A stretch of 64,000 nucleotides of DNA from Aliirhizobium wenxiniae. GTDB lineage: Bacteria > Pseudomonadota > Alphaproteobacteria > Rhizobiales > Rhizobiaceae. The translations under genes were made by a program, and so were the position numbers. Below, piece by piece: positions 9,088 through 17,274 of this stretch; within the stretch, counting starts at the first letter, position 1; each line of letters begins with the position of its first letter. Location of the stretch: contig NZ_JAEUAN010000014.1 in assembly GCF_019511445.1 (NCBI RefSeq), positions 106,862-170,861 of the forward strand. Reading direction: 5' to 3'. Under the pieces are notes generated by a model, which was given only the letters and a program-made list of their open reading frames with translations, made no database searches and was not told the DNA's origin.

Positions 9088-10149
9088 ATGAACCCTGTGC
9101 CTTTCCTGCTTGTCGATGATCTGGAGGAAAACCTCCTCTCCCTTGAAGCGCTTTTGCGGCGTGACGACCTCCTTTTGTTGAAAGCGCGCTCTGGTGACGA
9201 GGCGCTTGAGATATTGCTGCATAACGATGTTGCGCTGGCGCTGGTCGATGTCCAGATGCCGGGCCTTAACGGATTTGATCTGGCAGAGCTGATGCGCGGC
9301 AACGAGCGCACCCGCCGGATACCTATCATTTTTGTGACTGCGGGAAGCACCGACGCCCAGCGCCGGTTCCGTGGCTATGAAGCGGGTGCAGTCGACTTCA
9401 TTCAGAAACCGATCGAGCCGGATGTTTTGCGGAGTAAAGTCGATGTTTTTTATGAGCTCTATCGGCAACGCCAACAGCTGGCAGCCCAGCGTGACGAGCT
9501 CGCTGCACAGTCGCAGGCTCTCATAGAGGCCGCTGGGCACAAGGATATCCTCCTCAAAGAAATCAATCATCGCATTAAGAACCTGTTCAGCCTGACCGCG
9601 GGTCTCATATCCTTGAGCGCCAGGCCCGCCAAAAGCGTGGCGGAACTGGAGGCCGATTTACGCTCTCGGCTGCATGCGCTCTCGCGGGCTCACGAATTGA
9701 CGATGCCCGATCTTGCCAGCGATGCTAGTGGGGGGCAGATTGCGACGACCGTAACTGCTCTTTTGAGGGCAATCGTTGCGCCACACGATCACGAACTAGC
9801 ATCCCGAATCGAAATCACCGGAGCAGACGCGCCACTAACCGGTGCTGCACTAACCTCGCTTGCGCTTTTGCTGCACGAGCTGACCACCAATGCGGCGAAA
9901 TACGGGGCTCTCTGCATGCCCGACGGGAAGCTCACCATCAACGTCACTGCTGAAGACGAGCATCTCGAAATACAGTGGACGGAGGCAGGAGTGCTCCGCG
10001 ATCAAGGCGCACCTGATCGCGAGGGCTTTGGCTCCACCTTGGAAAAGGCAGCGCTACAAGGCTTGAACGGCAACATCGCACGGCAATGGACTAACGACGG
10101 CGTGTCTCTACTTGTAAGAATGCCGCTGCAAGGCCTTGTCAGGGCGTAA
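9088..10149 (+). CDS. Response regulator fused to an HWE-family histidine kinase
   Basis: Residues 1-120 are a receiver with the accepting Asp54 in LVDVQMP and a lysine in FIQKPIEP. A short coiled coil follows, then a kinase whose His lies near 161 (EINHRIKN). The ATPase carries the features that define the HWE family: a histidine in the N box (LLHELTTNAAKYGAL) and WxE (IQWTEAG), then GFGSTL. HWE kinases commonly feed the PhyR-EcfG general stress relay in alphaproteobacteria. The soluble receiver-kinase could take phosphate from the hybrid kinase at the head of the operon. The output partner is not in the window. Confidence 0.93.
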   Translation: MNPVPFLLVDDLEENLLSLEALLRRDDLLLLKARSGDEALEILLHNDVALALVDVQMPGLNGFDLAELMRGNERTRRIPIIFVTAGSTDAQRRFRGYEAGAVDFIQKPIEPDVLRSKVDVFYELYRQRQQLAAQRDELAAQSQALIEAAGHKDILLKEINHRIKNLFSLTAGLISLSARPAKSVAELEADLRSRLHALSRAHELTMPDLASDASGGQIATTVTALLRAIVAPHDHELASRIEITGADAPLTGAALTSLALLLHELTTNAAKYGALCMPDGKLTINVTAEDEHLEIQWTEAGVLRDQGAPDREGFGSTLEKAALQGLNGNIARQWTNDGVSLLVRMPLQGLVRA

Positions 10150-10320
10150 AGTGCACCTGATCTTCCTTATCGCTCAGATGACAGAGGGAAGAGAGCTTGC
10201 CAATAAGAACGAATTTTTCGCCAATTAACGAGTGATCTCTTGTTTTTTACTTACTGGCTTGATTAAGCACAAGTTCCTCTAGATCATGCACGAACGCTAA
10301 AACAGTCTTCATCGATCAGC

Positions 10321-11304
10321 ATGGAAAAGCACACCGAGGAACGCCTCGCCGCCATTGTAGAGTCGTCGTTCGACGCCATCGTCAGCCGAGACCTGTCAGG
10401 TATTATTGTCAGCTGGAACGGGGCTGCCGAGAGGATGTTCGGCTATACCGAACACGAAGCGATCGGTCAGTCCATTTTACTCATTGTCCCAGCTGACAAA
10501 CATGAAGAGGAACTGGAAATCCAGCGCCGGCTCAAGCTCGGTGAACGGATTGAAACCTTCGAGACCTTTCGTCGTCACCAGAACGGAAGGCGGATTCCGA
10601 TTTCCATCACGATATCGCCAATCAAGAGCCGAAGTGGAGATCTCGTTGGCGCATCGAGTATAGCCAGAGATATTTCTCAGACGAAGGAAAGCGAACGGCG
10701 GCTTCAGCTGCTGATGCGAGAGATCAATCATCGCGTCAAAAATCAGTATGCGGTCGTACTTTCGGTGATAAAGCAGACAGCGGCCCGATCAATTTCGGTC
10801 GATGAGTTTGAAGCCAGGATTCGCGAGCGCATCATGGCCCTATCTCACTCGCATGATTTGCTATCCCATGTGGATTGGGCCGGCGTCAGTCTTGCAGACC
10901 TCGTCGAGCATCAGGTCAAATCGTTCATGAGGATCCGAACGGTCAAGGCGAGCGGACCGGAAATATTACTCAGCGCCAACGCCGTCCTTAATCTTGGTAT
11001 GGCGCTGCACGAACTGATCATGAACTCTATACGGTTCGGCGCGACAACAGACCATGAGGTGTCTGTTACATGGAGGATCGTTTATGCAGCGAATGGCCAC
11101 GATCCGATGTTCGAATTGACATGGTCGGAGCCCTCGCATGATTCCAACGATATTTTGGAGCAGCAAGCCGGGTTTGGCTCCCTGGCGCTCCTCCGCATCG
11201 TGCCGTCAGCCCTGTCGGCAGAGGCGACTTGGGATGCAGACAGTAGTCAGGTCATTTGGAACCTCTCCGCACCCTTGGCGCATATCAAAGTAAAGGCTGA
11301 CTGA
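10321..11304 (+). CDS. PAS-domain HWE-family sensor histidine kinase
   Basis: Residues 1-125 form one PAS domain (FDAIVSRDLSGIIVSWNGAA, GYTEHEAIGQ, then a PAC end with SIARDISQTK). The kinase part has His about 137 in REINHRVKN and an HWE-type ATPase with the N-box histidine in MALHELIMNSIRFGA, WSE in ELTWSEPS and GFGSLAL. It lacks membrane segments, so it is cytoplasmic. The gene lies 171 bases after the operon above; whether it is cotranscribed is unclear. No EcfG motif was found in front of it. It is one of three HWE-type kinase genes here, the third being a remnant at 34.1 kb. Confidence 0.92.
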   Translation: MEKHTEERLAAIVESSFDAIVSRDLSGIIVSWNGAAERMFGYTEHEAIGQSILLIVPADKHEEELEIQRRLKLGERIETFETFRRHQNGRRIPISITISPIKSRSGDLVGASSIARDISQTKESERRLQLLMREINHRVKNQYAVVLSVIKQTAARSISVDEFEARIRERIMALSHSHDLLSHVDWAGVSLADLVEHQVKSFMRIRTVKASGPEILLSANAVLNLGMALHELIMNSIRFGATTDHEVSVTWRIVYAANGHDPMFELTWSEPSHDSNDILEQQAGFGSLALLRIVPSALSAEATWDADSSQVIWNLSAPLAHIKVKAD

Positions 11305-11309
11305 GGAGC

Positions 11310-11334
11310 GGAGCAAAACCGATACCTTCTTGTT
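11310..11334 (+). promoter_or_regulatory. Degenerate EcfG/RpoE2-type promoter before csbD
   Basis: GGAGC-N17-GTT differs from the GGAAC-N17-GTT consensus at one base of the -35 box. It lies 36 bases before the csbD start. The substitution may weaken it. Confidence 0.4.
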
Positions 11335-11369
11335 CTTTCCTTACGCCGAAAACAAAAGGAGGAAACATC

Positions 11370-11573
11370 ATGGACTGGAACCGTGTTGAGGGTAACTGTG
11401 AACAGGCCAAGGGCAAGATCAAGGAATAGCGGGGCAAACTCACGGACGATGATCTCGATGTCATCAACGGCAAGCGCGACCAGCTCGAGGGTAAAATTCA
11501 GGAGCGGTACGGCTACGAAAAGGACCGTACCAAAAGAGACGTCGATGACTGGTATGGACGCCAAACTTGGTAA
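11370..11573 (+). pseudogene. CsbD-family stress protein gene interrupted by an amber codon
   Basis: The frame begins MDWNRVEG behind a strong ribosome site (AGGAGG) and ends DVDDWYGRQTW, which is the full 67-residue CsbD family, small hydrophilic proteins made under general stress in rhizobia. Codon 20 (11427-11429) is TAG where relatives have glutamine; the next codon is CGG where tryptophan is usual, and codon 10 is TGT in place of tryptophan. The rest of the frame is well preserved, so inactivation looks recent. Unless the amber codon is suppressed, only 19 residues are made. Confidence 0.88.
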
Positions 11574-11580
11574 TTCAGAG

Positions 11581-11603
11581 GACCCTGCTACGGCGGGGTT
11601 TTT
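11581..11603 (+). terminator. Rho-independent terminator after csbD
   Basis: CCCTGC-TACG-GCGGGG forms a six-pair stem with one G-U pair, followed by five T. It lies ten bases after the csbD stop. Confidence 0.75.
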
Positions 11604-11630
11604 CTTTACGAACAATCGCTTAGCGAAGGC

Positions 11631-11655
11631 GGAACTAATTCGGTGGCGTGGAGTT
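11631..11655 (+). promoter_or_regulatory. EcfG/RpoE2-type promoter
   Basis: GGAAC (11631-11635), a 17-base spacer and GTT (11653-11655) match the general-stress consensus exactly. It faces the short signal-peptide gene that starts at 11701. Confidence 0.75.
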
Positions 11656-11700
11656 TGAGACCGCCACGGCACTTCGTGAGAACAAAGCGGGGAAACACCA

Positions 11701-11949
11701 ATGAAAATGCTCATCGCCGCTGTTCTCGCTCTCAGTACCATGACGTCTGCAGTCTACGCGCAGCAGCCTTTAGCTCCGGCAGCGAACTTGTTGTCGCCCT
11801 CCTCTATGATGGTCTCTGCACCTTCGAATTCGGCATCGTCGCCGAAATATTCGGTCTTCCCAGACCTGAGATGGGAGAGACCTGGTATAGGTTTGCAAAC
11901 TGCGCGATCGACGAAGGACCGCTTCGCGCCCACGGCGGTTTCGTGGTGA
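11701..11949 (+). pseudogene. Start of a small exported protein gene fused out of frame to ftrA
   Basis: The first 24 codons encode a clear signal peptide (MKMLIAAVLALSTMTSAVYA, then QQ), like the small secreted proteins of rhizobia, behind GGGGAAACACC and an EcfG promoter. From about 11772 the DNA is that of the ftrA gene in another frame, so the continuation to 11949 is a nonsense tail. The original gene has lost everything after its signal peptide, presumably by a deletion joining it to ftrA. Confidence 0.65.
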
Positions 11950-12731
11950 CACCCGATTTCGGGCCTGAGCTGATCGATGAAGCCGACATCATCGTTGTGC
12001 CTAGATGGAGTGGCATCGATGAGCCGGTTCCGCAGAGCCTAATAGATCTGCTCCGTAAAGCGCATAAACGTGGAGCACGATTGGCATCGATTTGCTCCGG
12101 TGCATTCGTGCTCGCAGCCACAGGCCTTTTGGATGGCAGCACCGCGACGACACATTGGCGATATGCCGAGGCACTACGGTCGCGTCATGCCAACATTTTC
12201 GTGGACGATGCTTCTCTCTATCGTACTCACGAGCGCATCTTTACGTCGGCCGGAAGCGCGGCCGGAATAGATCTCTTGATCGAGATCGTCCGTCAAGACT
12301 TTGGAACAGAGGCAGCGAACTCGGTGGCGCGGCGTATCGTCATGCCGGCACATCGTAGCGCGGACAGGCTCAGTTTCTGGAGCGCCCCGTTCCGGCCGCA
12401 CACCAATCATCCGTCGCGCCGCTGCTCGACAGAATACGCGCTGACCTCAAAGCGTCCTGGACGTTGGAGCGAATGGCCGCAGTGCATGAGTCTTCGGACC
12501 TTCATTCGCCGCTTTCCCGAGGCGACCGGCGTTCCACCTGGCGATTGGCTTATCGGCCAAAGGATAGAAGCGGCAAAAGATCTCCTGATCGATCGCCGCC
12601 AGTCCATTGACGAGATCGCCACCGTGGTAGGGATTGGATCCGCAGATACGCTTCGGCACCATTTCAAGAAGCGAATAGGTCTCAGTCCAAAGGCGGACCA
12701 GGACCAGTTTAGCCGCATAAAAAGCGCATAA
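11775..12731 (+). pseudogene. ftrA: FtrA-type AraC regulator without its start and with two compensating frameshifts
   Basis: The product matches FtrA-type regulators: a DJ-1/PfpI-like domain (LLYDGLCTFEFG, then SICSGAFVLAATGLLDG) and an AraC domain at the end. Three defects are visible. The normal start is missing, replaced by the signal-peptide fusion at 11701. Between about 12356 and 12488 the open frame reads abnormal protein, while the neighbouring frame gives the expected QFLERPVP and ADLKASWTLERMAAVHE, so one shift near 12358 and another near 12485 cancel each other. The altered part removes much of the first DNA-binding motif. A 362-codon frame from 11643 stays open, so an altered protein might still be made, but I judge the gene inactive. 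Confidence 0.8.
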
Positions 12732-13075
12732 GGGTACATCTCACCTTATCGCATTTCTTGAAACCGATTTTAATGCGCGGGGATGTTACGAAAAGACGGT
12801 AACGTTTTCGTCTCATGATCAGAAGCAGGCCGGGTTGAGCCAGCGGCTGCGAAAACCGCTTTATCTAGAGGCGAGACGCACCGGCATACTCTTTTTCCTG
12901 CCACCTACGCTCGATTATATCGGCCTGTGGAGGTGTCCGACCTCTTCTATCCCGGCGCGATGTCCGCGGGAAAATCCGCGAAATTTCGTAAGCGGCTCTG
13001 CCCCGATCTTTTTTCTTTACAGAAATGGACTATGAGATACGTCTTCATTAGTTGATTCTCATCAGGGAAAATGAC
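12732..13075. other. Intergenic stretch with a small hairpin
   Basis: No gene is visible. Near 12786-12815 the bases ACGAAAA and TTTTCGT could pair around a short loop. The end of this stretch must carry the promoter of the ArsR gene, whose ribosome site is AGGGA at about 13064. Confidence 0.4.
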
Positions 13076-13372
13076 GTGGTTTCCGAAGACGCGCTTGAAC
13101 ACCATACGAAGCTTCTCTCCGCACTCGCGAATAGCAAGCGCCTCCAAATCATGCGGATCATTTCGGAGCGGGAGGTGGGCGTCGGCGATCTGGCTGAAGA
13201 GGTAGGTCTGAGCCAGTCGGCACTTTCCCAACATTTGGCGAGACTTCGGCACGATAAGCTGGTTGCGACTCGGCGCGATGCTCAGAACGTATACTATTCA
13301 ACCAGTCACCCGGGCGTCCGAAAGCTTTTGGAAAGCCTGCAGTCTATCGAACTCAGTATCCATCGAGCCTAA
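13076..13372 (+). CDS. ArsR-family winged-helix regulator, NolR-like
   Basis: The 98-residue protein (GTG start at 13076, ribosome site AGGGA) is a single winged helix. The recognition part VGLSQSALSQHLARLR followed by LVATRRDAQNVYYS closely resembles NolR, a rhizobial repressor of nodulation and other genes. The cysteine ligand pairs of metal-sensing ArsR proteins are absent, so metal sensing is unlikely. A TTG at 13052 would give eight extra residues but has no ribosome site. Its targets are unknown. Confidence 0.85.
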   Translation: MVSEDALEHHTKLLSALANSKRLQIMRIISEREVGVGDLAEEVGLSQSALSQHLARLRHDKLVATRRDAQNVYYSTSHPGVRKLLESLQSIELSIHRA

Positions 13373-13382
13373 AGCGACAAAA

Positions 13383-13793
13383 CTAATGCGAGTATCTCAT
13401 CGGTGAGATCTGGGCGCTTGTTGGCACAACAATACCAACATAGCGCGCAATCTCCCCATTCTGGGTTCGAAAGCCGCGGCCAAAGCCAGTCACGAAGACG
13501 TAACATCCTTCTGTGTTCATGACCCGATAGGTCTCGTTTTGCGGGCGATCCGTCACGATGCTGTCGCGGATTGTCTTAGCTAGTCGAGGTCTATCTTCAG
13601 GATGTACGCGGTCAAGGTAAGCTTCAATCGGCAATCCTTGTGACGAAATCCTTGGGTCCAGTCCGAAGAGGTCCGCGAGCGCCCCGTCCGCGTAGAGAAC
13701 GTTTTCGGGCACATCTCATGTGAAGAAGCCCGCTTCGGCTGGCGCTTCCCCCGTCGCCTGGGCCACGAAAAGAACCTCATTCAGATCTCGCAT
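13383..13793 (-). pseudogene. Single-PAS-domain protein gene with an in-frame TGA
   Basis: Read from the ATG at 13793, the frame gives MRDLNEVLFVAQATGEAPAE and then GFFT, a TGA at codon 26 (13716-13718), and DVPENVLYADGALADLFGLD through a complete PAS fold (VHPEDRPRLAKTI, GRGFRTQNGEIARYVGIVV). Relatives have tryptophan (TGG) where the TGA stands, so one G-to-A change explains the defect. A GTG at 13712 could start a protein without the first strand. The gene at 49599-49995 encodes a similar PAS protein and is broken as well. Confidence 0.8.
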
Positions 13794-14014
13794 ATTTACC
13801 CGGAAAAGATCACAACAACTGAATTTTAGAGTTGAGTAATTCAACGTCAAGTGCAGCCAAGTGTAAGCGGTGTTTTCCTCTCACATTGACCAAGCTCGAT
13901 TGGCCATCCCGAATGACACAGCTATGAAATTGATGGCAAGAATGCGCCAATTGAAGACATAAGGTAAACTCATGCGAGCGGGGAAACGTTCTAGCGAGTT
14001 GTTGGAGAGTCTGC

Positions 14015-14662
14015 ATGCCTAAACAAACGATCACGGTCTCTCTGAAAGAGAGTTTGGGTTCATTGCAGATCGACTTCCTACAATTCGGTACGCCGCTCCT
14101 ACAAATCGCAGAGACACTCGGTCCACCGAAAGGGTGGATTACCAACGCGTATGACGAGCCAGTGCCGCTATATTGGCTCTATCCAGGCGGACTGGAATTA
14201 TCTTTCGAACCGGAACCGCCTTACCGGTTGACTGGATTCAAGCTTTCTCCCGTAGGTAGACATAAAGGAAGGATCACCAACTTCAGTTATTACGTTCGGA
14301 TGCGCAACGACTTTCCAATGGTCGATACTTCGGTATCTGGATTCCTGCGGAGCGGTTTGTGGGATTTAGAAAAAGTAAGTGTCGGCATCTGCGCTGAACG
14401 AAACTATCCTATTCTCGATATTTGTCTCGGATGCCTACGGATACCTTTCTTGATGAATTCGGAAAGGGAAGAGGCACTTGAAGATCAACTTTCCGATAAC
14501 GACATTGAATTTAAAAAGAGAATTGCCTTACTTGATCCGAATTGCGACTTCTTTGGAGCCTACTTCTCACTTGACGAGGTTGAAGATCAACGATTCCCGA
14601 GAGATGGTTGGACGACCATTAGCGGTGAAGAATATCTTCGCCAGCTTGACTTAGTGGAATGA
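14015..14662 (+). CDS. Hypothetical protein, possibly immunity-like
   Basis: A 215-residue protein of unknown function, rich in aromatic and acidic residues. The segments LQIAETLGPPKGW and YWLYPGGLELSFEPEP recall bacterial immunity and SMI1-like proteins that neutralise contact-dependent toxins, but I cannot assign a family. Its base composition is more AT-rich than its neighbours, it stands alone beside an IS66 element and its end lies 28 bases from the transposase stop, which suggests acquired DNA. A partner toxin is not present. Confidence 0.7.
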   Translation: MPKQTITVSLKESLGSLQIDFLQFGTPLLQIAETLGPPKGWITNAYDEPVPLYWLYPGGLELSFEPEPPYRLTGFKLSPVGRHKGRITNFSYYVRMRNDFPMVDTSVSGFLRSGLWDLEKVSVGICAERNYPILDICLGCLRIPFLMNSEREEALEDQLSDNDIEFKKRIALLDPNCDFFGAYFSLDEVEDQRFPRDGWTTISGEEYLRQLDLVE

Positions 14663-14689
14663 GGGGCTGCTTCGGGCCGACAGCAAACT

Positions 14690-16123
14690 TCAGCCGCCTG
14701 TCCGCCGCGAATAATTACACGGCATCAACTCATCGATCCGATTTTGCTTGTGGCCGTTTACGATAGCGGTGAGCGTGGCCGTCAGAAAGGCAAGAGGATC
14801 GACAGCGTTGAGCTTGCAGGTCTCGATGAGCGAGGCGATGATCGCCCAGTTCTCCGCTCCAGTGTCGTGTCCGGCAAAAAGAGCGTTCTTCCGGTTCAAC
14901 GCAATCGGCCTGATGGTCCGCTCGACGGTATTGTTGTCGACCTCGATCCGGCCGTCGGTCAGGAAGATGCAGAGGCCATCCCAGTATTTGGCGATGTAGG
15001 AAAGCGCTTCGCCAAGCGGCGACTTGCCAGCGACGCGAGCACGATGATGCGTGAGCCAGTCCCGCATGTCTGCGATCAATGGCACTGATCGTTCCTGTCG
15101 CCTAGCCAAGCGAGCATCGGCGGGAAGACCGCGCAGCTCCGCCTCAATCCGATAGAGTTCACCAATCCGCTTCACACCCTCCTCAGCGATTGGTGCCGAG
15201 CCCGTGCGAGTGATCTCGACCAGCTTGCGCCTGGCGTGTGCCCAGCAATAGGCCAGCCGGATGTCGGGACCAACCCGATCCGGTGCGATCAGCCGATTAT
15301 ACCCGGCATATCCATCGACCTGAAGGATGCCCGTGAACCCTTGCAGTATCCGCTCGGCATGGAGTCCCCCGCGACCGGGCGCATAGGTGAAGGCCACACC
15401 GGGCGGCGCACCGCCACCCCACGGTCTGTCATCGCGGGCCAAGGCCCAGAAGTATCCGGTCTTGGTCTTGCGGGAACCGGGATCGAGGACGGGCGCACGG
15501 GTCTCGTCCATGAACAGCTTGGTGGACCGCTTCAGGTCGGCGATCAGAGCGTCGAAGACCGGGCGAAGCTCGAATGCCGCCCGGCCGACCCAGTCGGCGA
15601 GCGTGGAGCGGTCGAGATCGACGCCCTGGCGGCTCATGATCTGGGCCTGTCGGTAAAGCGGCAGGTGATCGGCATATTTGGAGACCAGCACATGCGCGAT
15701 GGTCGCCTCCGTCGGCAACCCGGCGTGGATCAATCGTGCAGGCGCTGGAGCCTGGGTAACGCCATCAATACAGGCGCAGATCAGGCTTTCCGGTTCGATG
15801 ATCTCCTCAACGCGAAGAAGATGAGCGGGCAGAGAGCCGCGATTGACGGCACGGGGTTTAGGCTGCGGCTTGCCCTGCGCGCTATCGGCTTCATCTTCGG
15901 CATGGATGGCCGCAATGGCCGTTTCCAGGTCCTCCAATGCGAGATCGAATTGTTCAGGATCGGCCTTCTCGGATTTGCGGCCGAAGGCTGCCTGCTTGAA
16001 AGCGGCGACCAGCCTCTCAAGCCGCTCGATCCGCTCATCCCTACGGGCTTCACGCGCCTGCGACGCAACCAGCATCGCCTTCAGGGCAGCAATATCGTCT
16101 GGAAGATCGACCGCGTCCAACAT
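14690..16123 (-). CDS. tnpC: IS66 transposase TnpC with the zinc-binding segment deleted
   Basis: The 477-residue protein carries the IS66 transposase core: DHLPLYRQAQIMSRQGVDLD, KLFMDETRAPVLDPG, LQVDGYAGYN, YCWAHARRK and VERTIRPIALNRKNALFAGHD. Family members usually have 500-530 residues. After EIIEPES the sequence jumps to CIDGVTQAPAPARL, so about 40 residues that normally hold the CPCG and YACR cysteine pairs of the IS66 zinc-binding domain are missing in frame. The last residues (CNYSRRTGG) also differ from the usual PWN ending. DNA binding is likely impaired. Confidence 0.9.
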   Translation of the reverse strand: MLDAVDLPDDIAALKAMLVASQAREARRDERIERLERLVAAFKQAAFGRKSEKADPEQFDLALEDLETAIAAIHAEDEADSAQGKPQPKPRAVNRGSLPAHLLRVEEIIEPESLICACIDGVTQAPAPARLIHAGLPTEATIAHVLVSKYADHLPLYRQAQIMSRQGVDLDRSTLADWVGRAAFELRPVFDALIADLKRSTKLFMDETRAPVLDPGSRKTKTGYFWALARDDRPWGGGAPPGVAFTYAPGRGGLHAERILQGFTGILQVDGYAGYNRLIAPDRVGPDIRLAYCWAHARRKLVEITRTGSAPIAEEGVKRIGELYRIEAELRGLPADARLARRQERSVPLIADMRDWLTHHRARVAGKSPLGEALSYIAKYWDGLCIFLTDGRIEVDNNTVERTIRPIALNRKNALFAGHDTGAENWAIIASLIETCKLNAVDPLAFLTATLTAIVNGHKQNRIDELMPCNYSRRTGG

Positions 16124-16191
16124 GGAGAAAGTCTATCAAATTTGATGTAGTCACGCCGCCGGAATTTACGAACCGAGTCATCGTGACGCAT

Positions 16192-16545
16192 CTACTCGAT
16201 CGCTGTCGGCGCTCTTGTCTCAACGGAGCGGACCCGCCGCCAGTCGAGCCCCGCAAATAGCGCCTCGAATTGAGCATGGCCCAAGGTCATCAGACCGTCC
16301 CGGATGTCTGGCCAAGTGAACGTGTGCTCCTCCAGCCGTTTGTAGGCCATCACCAGACCGCTGCCATCCCAGTAGATCAGCTTCAGGCGATCCGCCTTTC
16401 GTGATCGGAATACGAAGACCGTCCCCGTAAAAGGGTCCTTGTGCAGCTCATTCTTGACCAGTGCTGCCAGGCCATCGTGGCCCTTGCGGAAATCGACAGG
16501 CTTGGTCGCCACCATGATCCGAACCCGGTTCGAGGGAAAGATCAT
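16192..16545 (-). CDS. tnpB: IS66 accessory protein TnpB
   Basis: The 117-residue product is the IS66 Orf2 protein: VRIMVATKPVDFRKGHDGLA at the start and GTVFVFRSRKADRLKLIYWD in the centre are signatures of the family. The length is normal. Its start overlaps the tnpA stop by four bases. TnpB is needed for transposition of IS66 elements, but its biochemical role is not established. Confidence 0.95.
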   Translation of the reverse strand: MIFPSNRVRIMVATKPVDFRKGHDGLAALVKNELHKDPFTGTVFVFRSRKADRLKLIYWDGSGLVMAYKRLEEHTFTWPDIRDGLMTLGHAQFEALFAGLDWRRVRSVETRAPTAIE

Positions 16546-16967
16546 GCAGGAACCGCGCAGGCACGCGCGACAGCGGCAATCCGGGAGGCGGACGCGCCTT
16601 CCTCTAACCGGATCGTGACAGCGCCGACGATGATCTCGGGACGGCTAGCTTTCTTGATGGGCGGCTCCGCAACTGGTGGATCGATGACAACCGCCGCGAA
16701 CTCCACCGCGTTGTCGGGTGCAGGTAGAACCAGTTTGCCCTGCCGTGCCATCGTCTGCCAGGTGGACAGGTGGTTCGGCTTCAGGCCATGTCGCTCTGCA
16801 ACTTCATTGACCATCGCACCTGGTCGAAGGCTCTCGGAAACGATCTGCGCCTTGATCTCGTCCGGCCAGTGCCGCTGCGGCTCACGCCCAGACTTCCTGG
16901 TCGTGAGAAACTCCAATGTACTCTCCATGGAGAAACTCCCGTTGCTCGTCCATGAATAGGCGATCAC
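16542..16967 (-). CDS. tnpA: IS66 accessory protein TnpA, helix-turn-helix
   Basis: The 141-residue protein has a transposase-type helix-turn-helix in the first half (IVSESLRPGAMVNEVAERHG, then LKPNHLSTW) and a variable C-terminal part, as usual for the first gene of IS66 elements. An ATG near 16926 would shorten it by 13 residues. It is translationally coupled to tnpB. Confidence 0.9.
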   Translation of the reverse strand: MIAYSWTSNGSFSMESTLEFLTTRKSGREPQRHWPDEIKAQIVSESLRPGAMVNEVAERHGLKPNHLSTWQTMARQGKLVLPAPDNAVEFAAVVIDPPVAEPPIKKASRPEIIVGAVTIRLEEGASASRIAAVARACAVPA

Positions 16968-16991
16968 AGATCAGGGCGACGAGGACAACGT

Positions 16992-17011
16992 GGGAGCGGA
17001 ACACCGGTTAC
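16992..17011. repeat. Right terminal inverted repeat of the IS66 element
   Basis: Inward reading starts GTAACCGG, the form expected for an IS66 terminus, 25 bases outside tnpA. No left partner or target duplication was found. Confidence 0.5.
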
Positions 17012-17274
17012 AGCCAAGTTTTTACACGGCAAGTAGATGGATGCGTGATCTACCCGACAGGAATTGCGCCTGCTAACCGCGATGACGAAGCAAGGATCAA
17101 TTAGTTGACCAACGGGATACGGTTGGAGTTGCGGACTTCCCTCGCAAGCTGGCTAAAAGCAGCCGAAGGAGACCGCTCACGGCGGGGGATCGTTAAACTT
17201 GTCATCCTTGGCACTACATTTTGACGGTTGATGCACCACGGCAATCGTGCCGGTGTCTACGGCGCGGTTCATTT
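17012..17274. other. Intergenic stretch beside the insertion sequence
   Basis: No gene or clear remnant is visible. Confidence 0.4.

Larger units (their letters stand above)
14690..17011 (-). mobile_element. IS66-family insertion sequence, probably defective
   Basis: The three genes tnpA, tnpB and tnpC lie in the normal IS66 order on the minus strand. The right end (16992-17011) reads GTAACCGGTGTTCCGCTCCC inward, like IS66 termini that begin GTAA. No matching left terminus lies in the 28 bases between the tnpC stop and the neighbouring gene, so the left end seems lost. TnpC also lacks a segment. Both facts suggest that the copy is immobile. Confidence 0.8.

Noticed and set aside
14370..14390. 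GTAAG sequence as a possible left end of the IS66 element
   Set aside because: It lies inside an apparently intact gene and does not match the right terminus beyond the first four bases.
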